64,000 bases of DNA from Streptococcus sp. oral taxon 056 str. F0418 (GTDB taxonomy: Bacteria; Bacillota; Bacilli; Lactobacillales; Streptococcaceae): contig NZ_AFQU01000001.1 in assembly GCF_000220065.1 (NCBI RefSeq), forward strand, positions 372,001 through 436,000, read 5' to 3'. The notes under the pieces are model-generated. The model saw nothing but the letters and a program-made list of their open reading frames with translations, was not told the DNA's origin and searched no databases. Shown piece by piece: positions 44,573 through 54,214 of this stretch (position 1 is the stretch's first letter; every line of letters starts with the position of its first letter). Both the position numbers and the translations under genes were made by a program.

Positions 44573-47023
44573 CTATTTAACATATGCTGTAAATACTTCT
44601 TCGTCTGAAATAGTATCAGAGATAAAGCTTCCATTGCTAGTGCGCTCAGACAAGCTGAGGTCAGCAAGATTAATTTCATAGGCAGTTCCTTTATTAGAAA
44701 GCACCTGCAAAATCTGCTCCTCGCTTGCTTCAGTTTCAGTTGTGAAGAGGTCAAAGTCCACTGCTTCGCCAAAGACTGGCCCAGCCACAAAAACATGGTG
44801 TGGCTTAGACTTAAGCTCCCTCAAAACTTGAAGGCCACGATTTGCCCGACTGGTAACAGGAATGTCTGCGACTGCCATACGCTTGAGCGAACCACGCTGA
44901 GTCAGGATATAAAGTGAGTCTGTATTGGCGATAAAGGCTGCTACTAGGACGTCGTCCTTCTTGAGATTGATGGCTTTTACCCCTGCCGCCTTAGCTCCGA
45001 TGACAGGAACTTCCTCAATATTGAAGCGAAGGGCATAGCCATTCTTGGTCACGAGCATTACATCATCCAACTTAATAGGCGCCAGAGCAATAACCTGATC
45101 TTCTTCATTTTTCAGCTTGGCAAACTTAAGCGATTTGGACTTGTAGGTCCGCCAAGGACTAAACTCCTTGCGCTCTACACGCTTGATTTGACCTAACTTA
45201 GTCACTGCAAAGTAAGTGCCTTCCTCAAAGCTGTCCAGCAATTCTGTATAGATAACCTCTTCCTTGGTATCAAAGTTACTGATAGTCTGGCTGAGGTGTT
45301 CTCCTATTTCTTTCCAGCGGATGTCTGAGAGCTCATGAACTGGCCGGTAAATAACATTTCCAAGACTCGTAAAGATCAGCAAGTGCTGGGTCGTCTTAGC
45401 TGGGCTTACGAAAATCAGTCTGTCATCATCACGCTTGCCCATCTCTTCTAGGGTCGAAGCTGAGAAGGAACGTGGACTGGTTCGTTTGATATAACCAGAA
45501 CGAGTTACGCTGACATAGGTCTCTTCTTCAACAATCAGACTAGCTGTATCAATCTCGATGGCGTTTGCTGTATCCTGCAGCTCGCTGAGACGCGGATTGC
45601 CAAACTTCTTCTTGACATCGCGGAGCTCCCGCTTCATGAGGTTATACATGGTGCGCTCATCGCCGATAATGGCTGCTAGCATGGCAATCTTCTCGCGGAG
45701 CTCTGCTTCTTCCTCTTCCAGAACCACTACGTCTGTATTGGTCAAACGGTAGAGTTGGAGAGTGACGATAGCCTCAGCCTGCTCCTCGGTGAAATCATAG
45801 CTGACTTTAAGATTTTCCTTGGCATCTGCTTTGTTTTCTGAAGCACGAATCAGGGCAATCACCTCGTCCAAGATGGAAATAACCCGAATCAGCCCTTCCA
45901 CGATATGGAGCCTTTTCTCAGCCTTGGCCTTGTCAAAACGGCTGCGAGCCAGAATAATCTCCTTGCGGTGGGCAATATAGCTAGTTAAGATTGGTACAAT
46001 CCCCACCAAACGAGGCGTGAAATTGTCGATCGCTACCATGTTGAAGTTGTAATTAACTTGCAGATCAGTGTACTTGAAAAGGTAGTTGAGAATCAGCTCG
46101 GTATTGGCGTCTTTCTTGAGCTCGATGGCAATACGAAGACCGTCACGATCTGATTCGTCACGCACCTCAGCAATGCCGGCCACCTTGTTGTTGACCCGCA
46201 CATCGTCAATCTTCTTAACCAAGACCGCTTTATTAATCTCGTAAGGAATCTCAGTGATGACGATTTGTTCTTTTCCACCCTTCAGCTTTTCAATCTCAGT
46301 TCTGGAGCGAACTACAACTCGACCTTTCCCAGTCTCGTAGGCTTTCTTGATCTCATCACGACCTTGGACAATAGCTCCTGTCGGAAAGTCTGGACCAGGA
46401 AGAAACTCCATGAGTTTGTCCACCTTGGCAGACGGATGGTCGATCATATAGATAACCGCGTCAATGACTTCTGCGAGATTATGAGGTGGAATGTCGGTCG
46501 CATAACCAGCGGAAATCCCAGTTGCTCCATTGACCAAGAGGTTAGGAAATGCTGCCGGCAGAACAGTCGGTTCCTTCTCAGTATCGTCGAAGTTCCAAGC
46601 AAAAGGAACGGTATCTTTCTCGATATCCTGCAAAAGATAGCCAGCCATCTCAGACAAGCGTGCCTCAGTATAACGCATAGCCGCCGGTGGATCACCGTCC
46701 ATGGAACCGTTGTTTCCGTGCATCTCAACGAGAATCTCACGGTTCTTCCAGTCCTGAGACATGCGGACCATAGCATCGTAGATGGAGCTGTCACCGTGAG
46801 GGTGGAAATTCCCCATGATGTTCCCGACAGACTTGGCAGACTTGCGGTAGCCCTTATCAAAGGTGTTGCCGTCCTTGTTCATTGAATAAAGAATACGGCG
46901 CTGCACAGGCTTCAAGCCATCTCGAATGTCCGGCAAAGCCCGCTCTTGAATAATGTATTTGGAGTAGCGACCAAAGCGCTCTCCCATGATGTCCTCGAGG
47001 GACATGTTTTGAATGTTACTCAT
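44573..47023 (-). CDS. parC: DNA topoisomerase IV subunit A
   Basis: An 816-residue type IIA topoisomerase subunit that decatenates daughter chromosomes with ParE. The catalytic tyrosine is Tyr118 in 'PAAMRYTEARL'. The quinolone region keeps Ser79 and Asp83 ('HPHGDSSIYDAM'), the susceptible residues. The C-terminal beta-pinwheel shows repeats such as 'GYIKRTSPRSF', 'LGQIKRVERKEF' and 'GSLKRMAVADIP'. The ATG at 47023 has no obvious ribosome site; the frame extends nine codons upstream to a TTG. A terminator and an ANT(6)-like gene separate it from parE. Confidence 0.97.
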   Translation of the reverse strand: MSNIQNMSLEDIMGERFGRYSKYIIQERALPDIRDGLKPVQRRILYSMNKDGNTFDKGYRKSAKSVGNIMGNFHPHGDSSIYDAMVRMSQDWKNREILVEMHGNNGSMDGDPPAAMRYTEARLSEMAGYLLQDIEKDTVPFAWNFDDTEKEPTVLPAAFPNLLVNGATGISAGYATDIPPHNLAEVIDAVIYMIDHPSAKVDKLMEFLPGPDFPTGAIVQGRDEIKKAYETGKGRVVVRSRTEIEKLKGGKEQIVITEIPYEINKAVLVKKIDDVRVNNKVAGIAEVRDESDRDGLRIAIELKKDANTELILNYLFKYTDLQVNYNFNMVAIDNFTPRLVGIVPILTSYIAHRKEIILARSRFDKAKAEKRLHIVEGLIRVISILDEVIALIRASENKADAKENLKVSYDFTEEQAEAIVTLQLYRLTNTDVVVLEEEEAELREKIAMLAAIIGDERTMYNLMKRELRDVKKKFGNPRLSELQDTANAIEIDTASLIVEEETYVSVTRSGYIKRTSPRSFSASTLEEMGKRDDDRLIFVSPAKTTQHLLIFTSLGNVIYRPVHELSDIRWKEIGEHLSQTISNFDTKEEVIYTELLDSFEEGTYFAVTKLGQIKRVERKEFSPWRTYKSKSLKFAKLKNEEDQVIALAPIKLDDVMLVTKNGYALRFNIEEVPVIGAKAAGVKAINLKKDDVLVAAFIANTDSLYILTQRGSLKRMAVADIPVTSRANRGLQVLRELKSKPHHVFVAGPVFGEAVDFDLFTTETEASEEQILQVLSNKGTAYEINLADLSLSERTSNGSFISDTISDEEVFTAYVK

Positions 47024-47266
47024 ATAGGATACAGAGCCCGTAAAATACAAAGTGAAAATAGGAAAGTCTTGCAGTGAGCGATGCTCACAAGAGAATTTAT
47101 CTTTTTCACACAGTATTTAGGGCGTGTTTAACTCCTTTCAAAGAATGTAGAGCAGTTTTTTATAAAATAAAGGATATTTTACGGAAATTAGTCCCGTGTT
47201 CTGTTGCTATAAGTAGCCAAACTATCCTTTCTGTAGTTTAATGTTTTAAATTACGTTCTTTATTAG

Positions 47267-48085
47267 TCAGTGATTGGAAAGTCTTGCCTCAGCATACTCA
47301 AGCATCTTCTCTGCGGTTGCTTTGTCATAGTGGAAGCCGGTTTTGATAGAGAAGGCTTGTGCTTCCTTGTGGAAAAAGTGCATGGTAGCTAAGAAAGACT
47401 TGGTGAGGCTTTTCTGGTCAGAAAAGTCAAGCAAGGTTGCAAATTCCTTCTCTTTCTCAGCAGGCAAATGCTGAAAGAGATACTTGTAGTTCTTGCCAAC
47501 ATCGACCGTACCCTTATCTGCTGCCACTTGCCAAGTTAAAAGCTTGAGCAATTCTTGCTGACAGATTCCATACAGATGATCCGTCGCATAGACAAGGTGG
47601 TTTCGATGAATGCCCTTGACTACATAGGCTGATACCCACCAGAATTCATTGCAGGATTTGTCAAAGTCAGTCGCACTGGCTGGTGTCGTCCAGTAGCGCT
47701 CAGGTGTCGGTGCATAAGGAGCAAACAGCCCCTGCGGGTCATCCAGTACCGTGAAATCCGCTTCGCTATCTACCCACTCTTTGATGTGCTCCTTGGAGCA
47801 AAGGGTCAAATCTATCCGATTGCCATCTTCAAAGAGCATGAGATAGAGGCGGCGATGGTCTAGTAGGACATGCTGCTCAATCATGCGCTTGCCAAACTTT
47901 TCCAACCAAGCAAGGTCAGCCACCAGAGCGTCCAAATCCTCCACAATGTAGACCACATCATAGTCTTGGAACTCGTCCTTGGGAGCATTTAGATTTGTCC
48001 GCGAGCCGGACATGGCGACAGCGTCGACTTGTAGTACTTTTGCAGTTTGCAAAATCACGTCAAACATCTCGATTTCAGTTCTCAT
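47267..48085 (-). CDS. Aminoglycoside 6-adenylyltransferase-like protein
   Basis: A 272-residue protein of the ANT(6)/AadK family, which adenylylates streptomycin. The nucleotidyltransferase site is visible as 'VAMSGSRTNLNAPKDEFQDY' (GSRxN) and 'DYDVVYIVEDLD'; a third acidic residue is in 'GNRIDLTLC'. A helical C-terminal domain follows. Base composition is like its neighbours, with no IS nearby, so it looks resident rather than recently acquired. It lies between parE and parC, where it interrupts a normally close pair. Whether it modifies an antibiotic or a cell metabolite is unknown. Confidence 0.87.
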   Translation of the reverse strand: MRTEIEMFDVILQTAKVLQVDAVAMSGSRTNLNAPKDEFQDYDVVYIVEDLDALVADLAWLEKFGKRMIEQHVLLDHRRLYLMLFEDGNRIDLTLCSKEHIKEWVDSEADFTVLDDPQGLFAPYAPTPERYWTTPASATDFDKSCNEFWWVSAYVVKGIHRNHLVYATDHLYGICQQELLKLLTWQVAADKGTVDVGKNYKYLFQHLPAEKEKEFATLLDFSDQKSLTKSFLATMHFFHKEAQAFSIKTGFHYDKATAEKMLEYAEARLSNH

Positions 48086-48189
48086 GGGGAATCCTACCTT
48101 TCACGAAAACATTCAATTATATAAAATATATAATCTGAGCAATTAAATCAATTAGTAGTTTAGGAAATAAATATAGGGATAGTATTTTG

Positions 48190-50133
48190 TTAAAACGACC
48201 CACTCTCCTCAAGCGTAAACTTGACATTATCCTCAATCCACTTGCGGCGTGGTTCGACCTTATCTCCCATAAGAACATTAACACGGCGTTCGGCGCGGGC
48301 TAGATCTTCGATGGTGACACGGATGAGGGTGCGGGTATCAGGATTCATGGTGGTCTCCCAGAGCTGGTCAGCATTCATTTCACCGAGCCCCTTATAGCGC
48401 TGAAGCATAGCTCCCTTGCCAAACTTACGACGTAGATCATCCAGTTCGCCATCGGTCCAGGCATACTCGACAACTTCGCTCTTACCCTTGCCCTTAGACA
48501 TCTTGTAGAGAGGTGGCAGGGCGATATAGACACGACCTGCCTCGACCAGCGGACGCATATAGCGATAGAAAAAGGTTAGCAGCAGGGTCTGGATATGAGC
48601 ACCGTCAGTGTCAGCATCGGTCATAATGATAATCTTATCATAATTAGCATCTTCAAGGGTAAAGTCTGTACCAACACCTGCTCCAATCGTGTAGATCATG
48701 GTGTTGATTTCTTCGTTCTTGAGAATATCAGCCATCTTAGCCTTGGCGGTATTGATAACTTTTCCTCGTAGAGGCAGAATTGCTTGAAACTTACGGTCAC
48801 GGCCTTGCTTAGCTGAACCACCGGCAGAGTCTCCCTCGACCAGATAAAGTTCGTTCTTGGCTGGATTCTTGGATTGGGCTGGAGTCAGCTTACCAGAAAG
48901 CAAGCCCTTGTCTTTTTTATTCTTCTTGCCATTACGGCTTTCGTCACGTGCCTTACGGGCAGCTTCCCTAGCATCCCTAGCCTTGATAGCCTTGCGGATG
49001 AGGTTAGAAGCAAGCTCGCCATTTTCCAAAAGGAAGAAAGTCAGTTTGTCAGAGACGATAGAGTCAACGGCCGGACGAGCCAAAGGGCTGCCCAGCTTGT
49101 CCTTGGTCTGACCTTCAAACTGTAGGTGCTCTTCTGGAACTAGGATAGAAAGAACAGCCGCAAGACCTTCGCGATAGTCCGAACCTTCGAGGTTTTTGTC
49201 CTTTTCCTTGAGCAGGCCAGTTTTTCTAGCATAGTCGTTCATGGCCTTGGTAATAGCGGTCTTGAGTCCCGTTTCATGGGTACCACCATCCTTAGTACGG
49301 ACATTGTTGACAAAGGATAGGATATTGTCAGAATAGCCATCGTTGTACTGAAGAGCCACCTGAACTTGGAAGCCACTCTCCTCGCCCTCGAAATAGAGGA
49401 CAGGAGTCAGGGTTTCCTTGTCTTCATTGAGATAGCTGACAAAGTCTTCAACGCCATTCTCATAGTGAAACTCTACTTCTTCGCCAGTTCTCGCATCAGT
49501 CAGAGACAAGCGAACATTCTTGAGCAGGAAGGCTGATTCCTTAAGCCGCTCCGCAATAGTATTGTACTTGAAGTCTGTTGTTGAAAAAATCGTGTCGTCT
49601 GGCATGAAGGTCACTTTGGTTCCAGACTTGGACTTAGGTGCGGTTCCAATTTTCTTGAGCGTAGTGACTGGTTTTCCGCCATTTTCAAAACGCTGCTTGT
49701 AAACAGCTCCATCACGTGTGATTTCCACTTCTAGCCAGCTAGACAGGGCATTGACAACTGAGGAGCCTACACCGTGGAGACCACCTGAAGTCTTATAGCC
49801 ACCTTGACCAAACTTCCCTCCTGCATGTAGAACTGTGAAGATGACCTCGACTGTAGGGATTCCCATAGCATGCATACCAGTTGGCATACCACGACCATGG
49901 TCAGCAACAGTCAGACTACCATCTGCATTGATAGTCACATCGATCCGATCACCAAAGCCAGATAAAGCTTCATCGACTGCATTGTCCACAATCTCCCAAA
50001 CTAGATGGTGAAGTCCCGCTCCGTCGGTTGATCCGATATACATCCCTGGACGTTTGCGGACTGCATCCAACCCTTCTAATACCTGAATGGCATCATCATT
50101 ATAATTATTAATATTGATTTCCTTTTTTGACAC
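48190..50133 (-). CDS. parE: DNA topoisomerase IV subunit B
   Basis: A 647-residue GHKL ATPase plus TOPRIM subunit. The ATP site shows 'EIVDNAVDEALSGFGD', 'DHGRGMPTGMHAMG' and 'GGLHGVGSSVVNALS'. The TOPRIM domain has 'VEGDSAGGSAKQGRDRKF' and the metal aspartates 'MTDADTDGAHI'. The quinolone-pocket 'PLRGKVINTAKAK' is normal. AGGAGG lies upstream of the ATG. It is divergent from plsY, the usual streptococcal arrangement. Confidence 0.97.
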   Translation of the reverse strand: MSKKEININNYNDDAIQVLEGLDAVRKRPGMYIGSTDGAGLHHLVWEIVDNAVDEALSGFGDRIDVTINADGSLTVADHGRGMPTGMHAMGIPTVEVIFTVLHAGGKFGQGGYKTSGGLHGVGSSVVNALSSWLEVEITRDGAVYKQRFENGGKPVTTLKKIGTAPKSKSGTKVTFMPDDTIFSTTDFKYNTIAERLKESAFLLKNVRLSLTDARTGEEVEFHYENGVEDFVSYLNEDKETLTPVLYFEGEESGFQVQVALQYNDGYSDNILSFVNNVRTKDGGTHETGLKTAITKAMNDYARKTGLLKEKDKNLEGSDYREGLAAVLSILVPEEHLQFEGQTKDKLGSPLARPAVDSIVSDKLTFFLLENGELASNLIRKAIKARDAREAARKARDESRNGKKNKKDKGLLSGKLTPAQSKNPAKNELYLVEGDSAGGSAKQGRDRKFQAILPLRGKVINTAKAKMADILKNEEINTMIYTIGAGVGTDFTLEDANYDKIIIMTDADTDGAHIQTLLLTFFYRYMRPLVEAGRVYIALPPLYKMSKGKGKSEVVEYAWTDGELDDLRRKFGKGAMLQRYKGLGEMNADQLWETTMNPDTRTLIRVTIEDLARAERRVNVLMGDKVEPRRKWIEDNVKFTLEESGSF

Positions 50134-50260
50134 AAGGAACCTCCTGCATGATTCATCCTTATTATCTTACAAGTTTTTGAAGAATTTTGCAAAAGTTTTT
50201 GTCATAAAAGGCTCAAAATAAACCTTTTTATCAGACTAGACAAATAATTTAATAGATTTT

Positions 50261-50296
50261 TTAAACCAAATCAAAAATCGTGTTATAATGAAATCA
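50261..50296 (+). promoter_or_regulatory. plsY promoter, likely leaderless start
   Basis: Extended -10 TGTTATAAT (50281-50289) with TTAAAC at -35 (50261-50266, 17-bp spacer). The expected start, 7 nt after the -10, is the A of the ATG at 50296. No ribosome site is present. Confidence 0.55.
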
Positions 50297-50946
50297 TGAT
50301 GAATATAATTATTGGACTTGTTTTAGCATATTTATTAGGCTCTATTCCAACTGGACTTTGGATTGGAAAATTTTTCTTTAAAAAGAATTTGCGAGAATAT
50401 GGTAGTGGCAATACTGGGACAACCAATACATTCCGTATTTTAGGAAAAACAGCTGGAACAGCTACTTTTATCATTGATTTTCTAAAAGGAACATTTGCTA
50501 CGTTATTACCCTTCTTACTACATATTAATGGAATTTCCCCAATGATTTTTGGTTTGCTAGCGGTCTTGGGTCATACTTTTCCCATCTTTGCCAGATTTAA
50601 AGGAGGAAAAGCAGTTGCAACTAGTGCTGGGGTAGTGCTTGGTTTTTCACCTGCTTTCTTTATTTATCTTGTCTCTATTTTTGTCATCACGCTTTACTTA
50701 GGAAGCATGATTTCCTTAGCGAGCATTGTAGCTGCTAGCTTTGCCATTGCATCAGCTCTGCTATTTCCTGCATTTGGATTTTTGCTACCTTCTTATGATT
50801 GGCTTTTTACAGGGATAATCGTCGCTCTTGCATCAATCATTATGATTCGCCATCGAGATAATGTAGAGCGCATCAAAAACAAAACTGAAAATCTCATTCC
50901 TTGGGGAATCAATCTCAGTAAACAAACACCAAAAAATAAGCCCTGA
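50296..50946 (+). CDS. plsY: Glycerol-3-phosphate acyltransferase PlsY
   Basis: A 216-residue membrane enzyme that transfers acyl groups from acyl-phosphate to glycerol-3-phosphate, the first step of phospholipid synthesis. Motif 1 '[16 protein letters not shown]', motif 2 '[16 protein letters not shown]' and motif 3 '[20 protein letters not shown]' with 'VATSAG' are all present; five to seven helices. ATG codons at 50296 and 50299 are possible. It appears to be translated without a leader. Confidence 0.96.
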   Translation: MMNIIIGLVLAYLLGSIPTGLWIGKFFFKKNLREYGSGNTGTTNTFRILGKTAGTATFIIDFLKGTFATLLPFLLHINGISPMIFGLLAVLGHTFPIFARFKGGKAVATSAGVVLGFSPAFFIYLVSIFVITLYLGSMISLASIVAASFAIASALLFPAFGFLLPSYDWLFTGIIVALASIIMIRHRDNVERIKNKTENLIPWGINLSKQTPKNKP

Positions 50947-50959
50947 GGCTTATTTTTTC
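50932..50959 (+). terminator. Terminator overlapping the plsY stop codon
   Basis: AATAAGCC, loop CTGA, GGCTTATT with T6 tail; the TGA stop lies in the loop. Confidence 0.8.
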
Positions 50960-51019
50960 TTTAAAACTAATGTTTTGTTGGTTGATAGTTTAAAATTTAG
51001 TTTTTTCACAAATTCTTTT

Positions 51020-52291
51020 TTATCCTTCAAAGACAACTTCCCCATCACAGATGGTAAACTTCACTTGGCCTTTAAGCTTTTCACCAATGAAAGGTGAATT
51101 GGCAGCCTTAGAGGCAAAATGATCAGTCACAAATCTATTCTCTTCTGGGGCAAATATAGTCAAATCGGCTGGGCCATCCTGAGCGATGAATCCAGCATCA
51201 AAACCATACAACTGAGCTGGATTATAAGTCATTTTCTCTAAAAGTTCCATCAAGCTCAGATGACCAGCCTCAACTAGGTAGGTCAGACCTAGAGACAGCG
51301 AAGTCTCAAGCCCAGTCATGCCAGAAGGCGCTTTAGTGATGTCTTCAACATTTTTTTCTTCAGCATGATGTGGGGCATGATCCGTCGCAATGACAGAAAT
51401 AACACCAGATTTAAGCCCCTCAATAACCGCCAGACGGTCCGATTCTAAGCGCAGAGGCGGATTCATCTTAGCATTGCTGCCCTTGGTCAATAGCAGAGCT
51501 TCCGTTTTAGAGAAGTGCTGAGGTGCTGCTTCAGCGGTGACTTGTGCGCCTAGCTTCTGAGCGAATTCGATCACCTTTACACTCTCAGCCTTGGACAAAT
51601 GCTGAATATGCACATGAGCCTTTGCATCATAAGCAATCATGGCATCGCGTGCAACCATACTGTATTCTGCCACACCTGTCGCTCCGCAGATATGAAAATG
51701 CTCTTTGGCGATATGCTCGTTGAAACCGAGTATGCCGTTGAGATTAGGATCTTCCTCGTGCAAGCTGATAAAAGTATCATTTTTACGTGCTTCTTCGAGG
51801 GCTTGGCGGACAATACCAGCGTTGGTCAGCGGAATACCGTCATCAGAAAAACCTACTGCACCAGCTGCCAAGAGGCCTTGGAAATCTGTCAGATGCTGCC
51901 CATCAAAATTCTCTGTGATTGTTGCAACCGACTTGATATGGATATTTTCATGACTAGCCGACTCCAGTACTTCTTTCAGCGTTTCAACTGTAGAGATAGT
52001 CGGATTGGTATTGGCCATCATTACAACGGTCGTAAAGCCACCTGCTGCCGCCGCCAAAGCCCCCGTATGAATGTCTTCCTTATGAGTTTGACCTGGCTCA
52101 CGGAAATGCACATGTATATCTACCAAACCTGGAGCTACAACCAAACCACTGGCATCAATGACTTTTGCATCTTCCGCCTGCAAATCTTGACCGATTTTGA
52201 TAATTTTCTTGCCTTCAATCAGGATGTCCGCAACTTTGTCAAAACCAGTCTTAGGATCCATAACTCGTCCGTTTTTGATTAATAGCATCAT
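51020..52291 (-). CDS. pyrC: Dihydroorotase
   Basis: A 423-residue zinc amidohydrolase that cyclises carbamoyl-aspartate to dihydroorotate in pyrimidine synthesis. Metal histidines are in '[16 protein letters not shown]' and '[13 protein letters not shown]'; the catalytic aspartate is in '[14 protein letters not shown]'. Length is typical. ATG codons at 52291 and 52288 both suit the AAGGAGA site. It is the last gene of ung-mutX-pyrC and lies away from pyrF-pyrE, with no PyrR attenuator of its own visible. Confidence 0.97.
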   Translation of the reverse strand: MMLLIKNGRVMDPKTGFDKVADILIEGKKIIKIGQDLQAEDAKVIDASGLVVAPGLVDIHVHFREPGQTHKEDIHTGALAAAAGGFTTVVMMANTNPTISTVETLKEVLESASHENIHIKSVATITENFDGQHLTDFQGLLAAGAVGFSDDGIPLTNAGIVRQALEEARKNDTFISLHEEDPNLNGILGFNEHIAKEHFHICGATGVAEYSMVARDAMIAYDAKAHVHIQHLSKAESVKVIEFAQKLGAQVTAEAAPQHFSKTEALLLTKGSNAKMNPPLRLESDRLAVIEGLKSGVISVIATDHAPHHAEEKNVEDITKAPSGMTGLETSLSLGLTYLVEAGHLSLMELLEKMTYNPAQLYGFDAGFIAQDGPADLTIFAPEENRFVTDHFASKAANSPFIGEKLKGQVKFTICDGEVVFEG

Positions 52292-52300
52292 CTTATCTCC

Positions 52301-52765
52301 TTATTCGTAAAAGTCTACCTGCGTATCCAAGAGCCTATCCCCGTCATAAACAAACTTTGCAGAAAAGAAAGGCTTGTCTTCTAAAAGCCATTCAACAAAG
52401 GTATGATCGCCTTCCCAGGTTGGTTTAGATAAAACCTGATCATAGGGCACCCATTCCAAAGTCCCTTCATTACAATCAATCAGTTCCCCCTCAAACTCCG
52501 TTACCTTGAAAACATAGGTATACCAGTCCAAGTTGGGAGTAAACTCTGGAAAAGTGATAACGCCTTTAAGAACAGGCTTGGCCTTTAGACCTGTTTCCTC
52601 TAGAATCTCACGTGCAGCACATTCTTGCGGAGTTTCTCCTCGCTCTAGCTTGCCACCGACACCGATCCATTTCCCAGCGTGAACGTCATTGGGCTTTTTA
52701 TTGCGGTGCAACATAAGAAACTCCCGGCCATTATCGATATAACAAATCGTTGCTAACTGAACCAT
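52301..52765 (-). CDS. mutX: NUDIX hydrolase, MutX/MutT type (8-oxo-dGTPase)
   Basis: A 154-residue sanitising NUDIX enzyme. The box starts 'GKLERGETPQECAAREI' and is complete with 'LEETGL'. 'KPNDVHAGKWIGVGGK' precedes it. The ATG at 52765 follows AGGAGG at 5 nt; seven more codons are open upstream but contain that site. In pneumococcus MutX removes 8-oxo-dGTP, and pairing with ung (8 nt away) suits a repair role. It is 9 nt from pyrC. Confidence 0.9.
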   Translation of the reverse strand: MVQLATICYIDNGREFLMLHRNKKPNDVHAGKWIGVGGKLERGETPQECAAREILEETGLKAKPVLKGVITFPEFTPNLDWYTYVFKVTEFEGELIDCNEGTLEWVPYDQVLSKPTWEGDHTFVEWLLEDKPFFSAKFVYDGDRLLDTQVDFYE

Positions 52766-52773
52766 ACTACCTC

Positions 52774-53427
52774 CTAAGCTAACCAATCAATAGGGTCCAA
52801 GCCCTTAGCCACTAGAAAATCATTGGTCTGTGAAAAAGGTTTACTACCAAAGAAACCACGGTAAGCAGACAAAGGGCTTGGGTGAGCTGACTCGATAATC
52901 AAATGTCGGGAATTACTAATCAAGGCTTTTTTCTTGCGAGCGTAAGAACCCCAGAGAATAAAGACAACTGGATCCGACTTTTCATTGACTACCTTGATAA
53001 TAGCATCCGTAAAAGGCTCCCAGATTAAGCCAGCATGCGCATTGGCCTGGCCAGCAGGTACTGTCAGACCAGCATTGAGCAAGAGAACGCCTTGCTTAGC
53101 CCAAGAAGTCAAATCATGCGACTCTTTCACTCCGATATCATCAGCCAGTTCTTTGAGAATATTCTGCAAAGAAGGCGGAGCTGGAATATCATCAGGCACA
53201 GAAAAACTCAAGCCCTGTGCCTGTCTCGGTCCATGGTAAGGATCCTGCCCTAAAATAACCACCTTAACATCTGCTAAATCCGTCGTCTGAATCGCATTAA
53301 AAACCTTTTCCCGCGGTGGGTAAATGGTCCCCGAAGCATACACTTCATCTAAAAAATGATTGATTTTTGCAAAATAACCTTCCGGTAGCTGATCCTTAAT
53401 CAATGCGTGCCAAGCTGAATGCTGCAT
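52774..53427 (-). CDS. ung: Uracil-DNA glycosylase
   Basis: A 217-residue family 1 UDG that removes uracil from DNA. The water-activating Asp62 is in '[12 protein letters not shown]', the uracil-binding Asn in '[13 protein letters not shown]' and the leucine-loop histidine in '[14 protein letters not shown]'. Length is normal. It is followed by mutX and pyrC. Confidence 0.97.
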   Translation of the reverse strand: MQHSAWHALIKDQLPEGYFAKINHFLDEVYASGTIYPPREKVFNAIQTTDLADVKVVILGQDPYHGPRQAQGLSFSVPDDIPAPPSLQNILKELADDIGVKESHDLTSWAKQGVLLLNAGLTVPAGQANAHAGLIWEPFTDAIIKVVNEKSDPVVFILWGSYARKKKALISNSRHLIIESAHPSPLSAYRGFFGSKPFSQTNDFLVAKGLDPIDWLA

Positions 53428-53461
53428 ACACGTCTCCTTTCATTTTCTAAGATAAAATCTC

Positions 53462-54214
53462 TCACTTAATCCACCTAAGCGCTCTTCTTAATTCTGCTAT
53501 GCCATTTTCTAAAAAACAAGAACCATGGGCAAGTATGATTTTTTCTGGTTTCCATGCTAACATCTGCTCCAAGCACTTTTTAGCTTCTTTTTGATGACCG
53601 ATAAAGGTCATACGATAGTCAATAGGGGTCTGCCCATCCGGAGCTGCAACACGAACTAATTTATAAGCCTTTCTACGAAGCAGACTAAGAAAATGCTTTG
53701 TTTCAAAATTCTCGATTAAATCCGTCAAAATCAAGGTTTGACTATCCTTATGAAAAAAGACAACTTCCTTAATATAAGTACTTCCCTTGAAAACTAACTG
53801 ATCTATCTGACCTACCCAAGCTTCAGGAGACTCATCCGTCAGCTTTTCATCAAAAGAGACTGGGATTTTCTGTTTGGCTGCTCTCTCCTCAACTCCTGGG
53901 CTAGACCAAGCAATCGCCTCAGGATAACGCTTCTTCCAGTCAGCTATATAAGCATAGTGAATCTTATTAGGTGAAACGAGGTGTGCGACTGATCCCAAAG
54001 CGTCTAACTGGTCAAACAAGGCTTGATTTGGCTGGATTGGTGAATGACACCAAAGCTGACCATTGGCTAATTTAATAACAGTCATGCGGGTTGAAAATGG
54101 TAGCTTTGTCACTACCGCATCCATCTCAATCAAATCACCATCTACAATCCATATATTCTCAGCAATGGGTTTCAAGGTATAAAGTGGTTCATAAAGCGGA
54201 ATAGGTCTGTTCAT
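53462..54214 (-). CDS. DUF4336-type metallo-beta-lactamase-like protein
   Basis: A 250-residue protein with 'MNRPIPLYEPLYTLKPIAEN' at the start, 'HLVSPNKIHYAYIADWKKRY' centrally and 'EKIILAHGSCFLENG' near the end. The pattern suits DUF4336, a metallo-hydrolase-like family of unknown substrate with an altered HxHxDH motif. I use the ATG at 54214, 9 nt after AAAGGA; the ATG at 54220 is too close. It overlaps the glycosyltransferase-like gene by 26 nt. Confidence 0.75.
   Translation of the reverse strand: MNRPIPLYEPLYTLKPIAENIWIVDGDLIEMDAVVTKLPFSTRMTVIKLANGQLWCHSPIQPNQALFDQLDALGSVAHLVSPNKIHYAYIADWKKRYPEAIAWSSPGVEERAAKQKIPVSFDEKLTDESPEAWVGQIDQLVFKGSTYIKEVVFFHKDSQTLILTDLIENFETKHFLSLLRRKAYKLVRVAAPDGQTPIDYRMTFIGHQKEAKKCLEQMLAWKPEKIILAHGSCFLENGIAELRRALRWIK

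Noticed and set aside
46265..46885. 206-codon plus-strand frame inside parC
   Set aside because: It is antisense to conserved parC sequence, with no ribosome site and unnatural composition.
47024..47266. Possible small gene or RNA between parC and the ANT(6)-like gene
   Set aside because: Only a distant 8-bp inverted pair (AAAGGATA/TATCCTTT) is visible, which is not enough to call.
51599..52282. 227-codon plus-strand frame inside pyrC
   Set aside because: It is a shadow of pyrC codon use, rich in Cys and His, with no motif.
52302..52309. TACGAATA, the competence (ComX) box, just before pyrC
   Set aside because: It is formed by the last codons of mutX, has no T-rich tract, and lies too close to the pyrC start to be convincing.
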